From NCBI GenBank assembly GCA_017629215.1, contig JAGBXP010000011.1, positions 1 through 53,367 on the forward strand: DNA of 53,367 bases, read 5' to 3'. The first letter of the stretch is position 1; every line of letters begins with the position of its first letter. The position numbers and the translations under genes were made by a program. This document shows, in pieces, positions 48,738 to 53,367 of the stretch. The notes under the pieces are model-generated. The model did no database searches. It was not told the origin of the DNA and was given only the letters and a program-made list of their open reading frames with translations. Origin of the DNA: a bacterium. GTDB lineage: Bacteria > Cyanobacteriota > Vampirovibrionia > Gastranaerophilales > Gastranaerophilaceae.

Positions 48738-50747
48738 CTAGTTATATTTTTTTATATTGAAATGAACTTTTAATCCATTTGAAACATTTGTAAATAATTT
48801 ATTCGTATATTTTATAAATTCACTGTTATAATCAGAAGCAGGTATTTCAAATACGCAATAGCCGTCTTTGTATTTTTTTAAAATATTAGTTAGGCTATTA
48901 TTATCTGCAATTTCTTCAAAGAAATAACTTTGAACTAAATACGTTAAGACTCTTTTATATAAATCTTTTCTATCATTTTCTATTTCAAGATTTAAGTTAT
49001 GTTTTTTGATTAATTTTTTTGCGTAACCTTCAATTCCAAAATCTTCATCATTTATAATCTTGTTGTTTACAACTTTGTTTTTGATAGTATTTAAAAGCAT
49101 TGTTTTATATTCTACTATAAGTTCTTCAATTTCTGGAGCAAATTTTTTACGATTTTCATCTTCGCATAAAAAATCTTTTTTCATCTGAATAATTTTATCT
49201 TTTGAAAGATTATAATCAGTACAAATTTCTTTTTGTTTTTTACCAGAGATAAGACCTTCAAGAACAAATTTTTGTAGTCGTATTTTATCTTCTTCTTTTT
49301 TAACTAGCATTGTTTTATAGTTATCTAAATAGATATCTAATGCTAAAGAAATACCATCTCTATCATTTTTTTGTTTATCTATTAAAAAGTTTAATGCTTC
49401 TTTAATTGTTAGTGGACTATGATGAAATTCTTTTGCGATTTTATCTATTGGTTCAGATTTTATTAATTTTTTTAAAATCGTTATTAATTCTTCATTATTA
49501 TTTAAAAGTTTTTCTTTGTTTGTAATAATTATATCTTTTTTCGGTTGAACTTTAGGTTTTAATTGAACTTTATTATTTTTAACAGACTTAGCTTGTTCTA
49601 TAATCTTTTTTTGATTTTCAGGAAAAAACTTACCATTTTCATCATATATTTTAAAAATTTTTCTTAACATATTATATTCATTATTACTGAAATTAATGAC
49701 TATATCATTAAACTCATAATTTGATTTTTTAGCGATATATTTATTAAGGATATCTATTTCTTTTCCTGTTAAAGCTTTATTTTCAAGGATTGCTAAATGT
49801 TGTTTTAAAAGTAATTTATCTTCATTGTAGAAATCTTTTTTGTTTTTCTCATATTTTTTCACAATTTCATTTTCTAATTCTGTTATATATAACGCAGAAT
49901 AGCCAATTTGTTTACCGATTTCTTTATTTGATTTGCCAGCTATATAACCTTCAAGAATTTTTATTTCTTTTCCTGTTAAAGCTTTATTCTCAAGGATTGC
50001 TAAATATCGTTCAGCAATATGTCGATGTTCAGATGGAATTTTATCAATATCATTTTTTATTATTGAAACAAGCTTTTCATTTTTACGGCTAACTTGTGAT
50101 GGAGTAAGCTTCAATTCTTTAGCTATATCTTTTTGTAATTTGCCATAAGTTAAATCTTCTAGAAGTTTTATCATTTTTTTATTTATTTCTAATTCTTTTT
50201 CTTCTTTTTTTTCTTGTAAAGCAAGATATTTCTTAATAGCAAGATTTAATTTGAATGATAAACTTTGCCCATTCTTAAATTTATCAAGATAATTATTTAT
50301 AGAGGTGCAAATAAAACCGATAGAATAACCCATGTTTTTTGCTATTTTTCTCTGAGAATCACCATTTATCAAACAATTAAAAATTTTTATCATAAGATTT
50401 TCATCATTAGAAAATGACGATAAGTTCATTTTATTTAATTGTTTAATAAAATCCTCTCGTAATAAAGAACCGTTACGAATTTTTTCAAGTAAATTATCAA
50501 AATTTGATAATATCCATTCACTTAAATCTTTTTTCATAGTCTTTGATTTTAATTCTATTTCTTTTTGTAGATATGGCTCAAAAAAATCTTTAACCTTTTG
50601 TTTTGGACCTGCAAATTTAGTAGGAGAAACATGTTTACATTTAAACAAAAGCCTTTCTAATTCATGAGCTTCTGTTTTTTGAAGTTTGATTGCTTTAAAG
50701 TTAAGGTTATTATCTGGAGTATAATATATATTATTGTTGATATTCAT
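48738..50747 (-). CDS. modular repeat protein, paralogue 4: array of six HTH-like units
   Basis: A 669-residue protein. Tag L-N-F-K-A-I-K-L (15-22). HTH-like units at about 114-155, 188-230, 256-298, 326-368 (degenerate), 416-458 and 489-527. The best, L-T-G-K-E-I-K-I-L-E-G-Y-I-A-G-K-S-N-K-E, continues I-G-K-Q-I-G-Y-S and matches the LuxR/GerE HTH signature. The stretch A-I-L-E-N-K-A-L-T-G-K-E-I is repeated exactly at 250-262 and 319-331. C-terminal domain 572-669. First gene of the array, following pckA's terminator. Confidence 0.75.
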   Translation of the reverse strand: MNINNNIYYTPDNNLNFKAIKLQKTEAHELERLLFKCKHVSPTKFAGPKQKVKDFFEPYLQKEIELKSKTMKKDLSEWILSNFDNLLEKIRNGSLLREDFIKQLNKMNLSSFSNDENLMIKIFNCLINGDSQRKIAKNMGYSIGFICTSINNYLDKFKNGQSLSFKLNLAIKKYLALQEKKEEKELEINKKMIKLLEDLTYGKLQKDIAKELKLTPSQVSRKNEKLVSIIKNDIDKIPSEHRHIAERYLAILENKALTGKEIKILEGYIAGKSNKEIGKQIGYSALYITELENEIVKKYEKNKKDFYNEDKLLLKQHLAILENKALTGKEIDILNKYIAKKSNYEFNDIVINFSNNEYNMLRKIFKIYDENGKFFPENQKKIIEQAKSVKNNKVQLKPKVQPKKDIIITNKEKLLNNNEELITILKKLIKSEPIDKIAKEFHHSPLTIKEALNFLIDKQKNDRDGISLALDIYLDNYKTMLVKKEEDKIRLQKFVLEGLISGKKQKEICTDYNLSKDKIIQMKKDFLCEDENRKKFAPEIEELIVEYKTMLLNTIKNKVVNNKIINDEDFGIEGYAKKLIKKHNLNLEIENDRKDLYKRVLTYLVQSYFFEEIADNNSLTNILKKYKDGYCVFEIPASDYNSEFIKYTNKLFTNVSNGLKVHFNIKKYN

Positions 50748-50806
50748 TTAAAAAGACCTTTTTTATTCTAAAATACAAAAATAAAAAATTTTGCTAGTTA
50801 GAATTT
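50748..50806 (-). promoter_or_regulatory. conserved leader of the modular paralogues
   Basis: Minus strand: TAACTAGCAAAA, a T-rich stretch, TAGAAT, AAAAAAGGTCTT, then the ATG. The same string lies before paralogues 3 (48692-48750) and 2 (46855-46910), with 21-22 bases between CTAGC and TA[GA]AAT. AAGGTC is probably the ribosome binding site; the TAGAAT may be a -10 element. Confidence 0.6.
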
Positions 50807-50881
50807 CGTAAAAAGATTATTTTTATGAATTTTCACCATGTAAAAATACAATAGATTTATTTCTAAAAATTAACAAATTAA

Positions 50882-50909
50882 AAGAGGATAACTTTTCAGT
50901 CATCCTCTT
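50882..50909 (-). terminator. terminator of pckA
   Basis: AAGAGGAT/ATCCTCTT stem; on the minus strand it is followed by TTAATTTG. About 20 bases after the stop codon. Confidence 0.75.
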
Positions 50910-50928
50910 CAATAATATATATTGTAAA

Positions 50929-52527
50929 TTATACACTAGCAACAGCTCTTGGTCCAGCATTAACAATTTCAGCAGGCATGTTTGGATATTTTTCTGCGAA
51001 ATTGTCAGCGAACATTTGAGCAAGTTTATTAGCTTGAGCATCATAAGCTGACTTATCTGCCCACATTTCTCTAGCATCAAGCATTTCACTTGGAACATTT
51101 GGACAGCTTGTAGGGTAATCTACATTAAATACATCGTGGTGTTTGAATTCAATTGAATCAAATGAACCGTTTAACGCAGCTGAAACCATAGCTCTTGTAT
51201 AAGCTAATTTCATACGTTTAGCACCCATAGATGCGCTACCACCAGCCCAGCCAGTGTTTACTAAGTAAACTTTAGTACCATATTGGTCTAATTTATCACC
51301 TAACATTTTAGCGTAAACTGATGCGTCCATTGGCATGAATGGTTCACCAAATAATGTTGAGAATGTAGGTTGTGGTTCTGTAATACCTCTTTCAGTACCT
51401 GCTAATTTAGAAGTGAAACCTGTTACGAAGTGGTACATAGCAGCGTTTTTATCTAATCTAGAAATTGGAGGTAATACACCGAATGCGTCAGCTGTTAAGA
51501 ATACAACAACTTTTGGAATACCACCCATAGAAGGTACTTGAGCGTTATTAATATATTCAATTGGGTAACCAACACGAGTATTTTCTGTTAATGAATCGTC
51601 GTTGAAGTCGAATTCACGAGTTTCTGGATCCATAACAACGTTTTCAACTAATGAACCAAATTTAATAGCATTATAAATTTCAGGCTCATTTTCTTCAGTA
51701 AGATTGATACATTTAGCATAGCATCCACCTTCAAAGTTGAATACACCATCAGGAGACCAACCATGCTCATCATCACCGATTAATTTTCTGTTTGGATCAG
51801 CTGATAAAGTTGTTTTACCAGTACCAGAAAGACCAAAGAATACAGCTGTTTCATTAGTTTCAGGGTCCATGTTAGCTGAACAGTGCATAGGTAATACGTT
51901 CATTTTTGTCATAATGTAGTTCATAGTAGCGAATACAGATTTTTTGATTTCGCCTGAGTATTGAGAACCACAAATAATGATTGTTTTAGCTTCGTAGTCG
52001 ATAGCAATACAAGCTTCTGAATTTGTACCATCAACTTCTGGATTACATTTGAAACCAGGCGCACAAAGAATTGTGTAATCAGCTTCACCATAGTTAGCCA
52101 ATTCTTCTGCTGTAGGTCTGATTAATAATTGATGAATAAACAAGTTTTGACTTGCCATTTCATTAATTACTCTAAATTTTTGTTGGTAAGTCTTATCTGC
52201 ACCAGCATAACCATCAAAAATGAAAATTTCTTTATCTTGTAAATAAGATATCATTTTTTCTTTAATAGCATTGAATTTTTCTCTGCTGATTGGTCTGTTT
52301 ACTTTACCCCAAGCAATATCGTTGTGGATAGTTTCAGTATCTACGATAAATTTGTCTTTAGGAGAACGGCCTGTATATTTACCAGTTGTTACAACTAAAG
52401 CTCCAGTATTGCTTAATGAACCTTCGCCTAAACGTAGTGCTGCTTCTGTTAAATGAGCAGGAGTTAGGTTACGGTAAACAGCTTTAGGGTTAGTAATACC
52501 CAATTTTTCAATTCCGTAAGTTTCCAT
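50929..52527 (-). CDS. pckA: phosphoenolpyruvate carboxykinase (ATP)
   Basis: A 532-residue cytosolic enzyme: oxaloacetate + ATP to PEP + ADP + CO2, the entry step of gluconeogenesis, or the reverse during CO2-fixing fermentation. Visible: T-G-K-Y-T-G-R-S-P-K-D-K (substrate Arg, about 50), F-F-G-L-S-G-T-G-K-T-T-L (kinase loop 1a, about 232), L-I-G-D-D-E-H-G-W (metal Asp, about 250), and N-T-R-V-G-Y-P near 317. Full length. AGGAGG precedes the ATG. Confidence 0.98.
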   Translation of the reverse strand: METYGIEKLGITNPKAVYRNLTPAHLTEAALRLGEGSLSNTGALVVTTGKYTGRSPKDKFIVDTETIHNDIAWGKVNRPISREKFNAIKEKMISYLQDKEIFIFDGYAGADKTYQQKFRVINEMASQNLFIHQLLIRPTAEELANYGEADYTILCAPGFKCNPEVDGTNSEACIAIDYEAKTIIICGSQYSGEIKKSVFATMNYIMTKMNVLPMHCSANMDPETNETAVFFGLSGTGKTTLSADPNRKLIGDDEHGWSPDGVFNFEGGCYAKCINLTEENEPEIYNAIKFGSLVENVVMDPETREFDFNDDSLTENTRVGYPIEYINNAQVPSMGGIPKVVVFLTADAFGVLPPISRLDKNAAMYHFVTGFTSKLAGTERGITEPQPTFSTLFGEPFMPMDASVYAKMLGDKLDQYGTKVYLVNTGWAGGSASMGAKRMKLAYTRAMVSAALNGSFDSIEFKHHDVFNVDYPTSCPNVPSEMLDAREMWADKSAYDAQANKLAQMFADNFAEKYPNMPAEIVNAGPRAVASV

Positions 52528-52577
52528 TTATAGCTTCCTCCTTTATATTAAAGCTTTTTTCTATACAAATTTATTGT

Positions 52578-52583
52578 ATTATA
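52578..52583 (-). promoter_or_regulatory. -10 element of the pckA promoter
   Basis: Perfect TATAAT on the minus strand, 50 bases before the pckA ATG, without a clear -35 hexamer at 17 bases. A weak -35 suggests an activator. Confidence 0.45.
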
Positions 52584-52669
52584 AACACTTAAATAAATCA
52601 ATCATACAAACGCTATAGACCTTATGCCTATTGAGCATGGATAAACAGGTACATATTTAACTATAGTTC

Positions 52670-52775
52670 TTTTATATGTTACAAAACTTCACAAAACTTA
52701 ACGATCGTACAATATTTAAACCCCAACAAAATCAATAGAAATTGGCGATTATGTAAAATTTTGTAACGAAACACA
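52670..52775. promoter_or_regulatory. TTACAAAACTTCACA motif region
   Basis: TTACAAAACTTCACAAAACT (52677-52696) resembles the GTAACAAAACTTCACA block of the long leader repeat. A reversed TTTTGTAACGAAA follows at 52757-52769. Shared regulatory site suspected. Confidence 0.35.
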
Positions 52776-52860
52776 TCAATTTGCGTTATTAATTATAAAT
52801 ATGTGGAATATAAATTATATAATTATGTAAGTTGATGCAATAAGGATATGTGTAAGCTTA

Positions 52861-52947
52861 ATGATTAATCAAGAAAGAGTGTTTAAAAAAATGTATATGA
52901 CCTCAAACCCTCGCCAAGTGTTGAATATGAGCTTCGGGGGGGGGTAG
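52861..52947 (+). CDS. possible phase-variable small ORF ending at a G9 tract
   Basis: ATG at 52861 opens a 28-codon frame (M-I-N-Q-E-R-V-F-K-K-M-Y-M-T-S-N) that reaches nine consecutive G (52936-52944) and stops at TAG (52945). With ten G the frame would continue in register with the open frame from 52983 to 53186, giving about 109 residues. A G9 run stands out in such AT-rich DNA. No function can be assigned, and it may be non-coding. Confidence 0.3.
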   Translation: MINQERVFKKMYMTSNPRQVLNMSFGGG

Positions 52948-53003
52948 AACCCTCTATTGGTGCACCTTTTCGGAGGTGTGCTGTGAGTAAGTTTGTTACT
53001 TGT

Positions 53004-53144
53004 CATCCTGAATTTATTTCAGGATCTTACCAGCGTGAAATCAGCACTTCAGCCCCTAATATTTACCCCTCGGGATCTTACCAGTGTGGAATGTACACTT
53101 TAAATCCATACATTTACCCCTCAAGATCTTACCAGTGTGGAATG
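53004..53144. repeat. dispersed TGTCATCCTGAA repeat with three 51-bp tandem units
   Basis: TGTCATCCTGAATTTATTTC followed by AGGATCTTACCAGCG, then two further units at exact 51-base steps (GGATCTTACCAG at 53022, 53073 and AGATCTTACCAG at 53124), each with TTTACCCCTC before it in the last two. The translation C-H-P-E-F-I-S-G-S is the well-known signature of such intergenic repeats, so the 52983-53186 frame is not treated as a gene. Confidence 0.65.
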
Positions 53145-53178
53145 ACAATTTTGCGTGCAAGAAAGGGGGTGTTGAAAA

Positions 53179-53367
53179 CTGTTTAGCATAAGAACAGACC
53201 TTTCGAATAGCATTACCCAAAACAGCATGAAATTAAGCACTGGCTAGCTTAATCAAGCAATTGAGCGCTGTAGTAGCGGGTATAATATAAACAGCGCGAA
53301 TGACATTGATGCGAATTATTTTATTGCATCTAGCATGGAGTCCAAACTCAGCGCATACCAGATTGCC
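53179..53367 (+). pseudogene. broken or recoded flagellin gene start, running off the right edge
   Basis: Frame starting F-S-I-R-T-D-L-S (53182) matches the flagellin N-terminus I-N-T-N-L-S-S. It continues M-K-L-S-T-G, an in-frame TAG at 53245-53247, then L-N-Q-A-I-E-R-C-S-S-G and I-N-S-A-N-D (compare A-x-E-R-L-S-S-G, I-N-S-A-K-D-D-A-A-G in flagellins), to S-S-M-E-S-K-L-S-A. D-D-A-A-G has decayed to D-I-D-A-N, and the start codon is missing (CTG in its place). It is richer in G+C than its surroundings. A decaying flagellin paralogue is most likely. Confidence 0.6.

Noticed and set aside
50823..51098. 91-codon minus-strand frame
   Set aside because: Shadow of the 3' end of pckA in another frame.
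52983..53186. 67-codon plus-strand frame
   Set aside because: Its translation is that of a known type of intergenic repeat (H-P-E-F-I-S-G-S) and of 51-bp tandem units; kept only as a repeat and as a possible extension of the G-tract frame.

Overview
The window is AT-rich DNA (about 30% G+C by eye) from a flagellated, two-membraned bacterium. My best placement is a gut-type, non-photosynthetic relative of the cyanobacteria (Melainabacteria/Vampirovibrionia, Gastranaerophilales-like). This is an inference from four things. The ATP synthase genes run a, c, b', b, delta, alpha, gamma, with beta and epsilon absent, which is the cyanobacterial split arrangement. Both FlgH and FlgI ring genes are present, so an outer membrane is expected. 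There is an SLH-domain envelope protein and a methionine-gamma-lyase-family gene. No photosynthesis gene is present, and there is no 16S gene to confirm the placement.

Layout. 1-4.4 kb: mixed-strand single genes (SEC-C protein, GNAT-like protein, PLP lyase, VWA protein), then a convergent gap packed with DnaA-box-like 9-mers. 4.8-9.5 kb: motor operon fliF-fliG-fliH-fliI (minus strand). 9.7-12.4 kb: UPF0173 hydrolase, a small unknown protein and a probable zinc metallopeptidase. 12.6-13.7 kb: tRNA operon Thr(TGT)-Thr(GGT)-Tyr(GTA) with a broken copy of the tRNA-Tyr 3' end. 13.8-22.2 kb: housekeeping and stress genes (TPR, HMGL-like aldolase, membrane-anchored Hsp20, class II aldolase, panD, glutaredoxin, flagellin with a sigma-28 promoter, rubrerythrin, GGDEF protein), plus a long repeat that is inverted relative to its copy at 60-300. 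22.4-28.4 kb: ATP synthase operon. 28.4-31.4 kb: gatA, an HD-GYP-like protein and an HdeD-like protein. 31.6-40.4 kb: rod/ring/hook-filament operon (transglycosylase, flgF, flgG, flgA, flgI, flgJ, orf, flgH, flgN, flgK, flgL). 40.7-43.5 kb: SLH protein and acyl-ACP thioesterase. 43.6-50.7 kb: four tandem paralogues of an unusual modular family. 50.9-52.5 kb: pckA. 52.5-53.4 kb: repeats, a G9 tract and a broken flagellin start.

The most unusual content is the four-gene family at 43.6-50.7 kb. All four proteins share a short N-terminal tag ending in [SNP]F[KQ][AT]-I-x-L and a common C-terminal domain. The middle differs: two carry arrays of LuxR/sigma-4-like helix-turn-helix units, and two carry one such unit followed by a variable number of 36-residue helical repeats that resemble mTERF repeats. 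A similar N-terminal tag occurs on the unlinked metallopeptidase at 10.96-12.42 kb. Other points worth checking are the DnaA-box-like cluster, the duplicated promoter/leader containing tandem AUG-AUA-UGA minigenes, a possible terminator switch near 16.7 kb, a two-helix b subunit of ATP synthase, and the broken flagellin at the right edge.

The flagellar genes form at least three transcription units (fliFGHI, the flg operon, flagellin). Their products assemble in the order MS ring and export ATPase, rod and P/L rings, hook-filament junction, filament. The aldolase, PckA and ATP synthase fit a fermentative or gluconeogenic energy metabolism.
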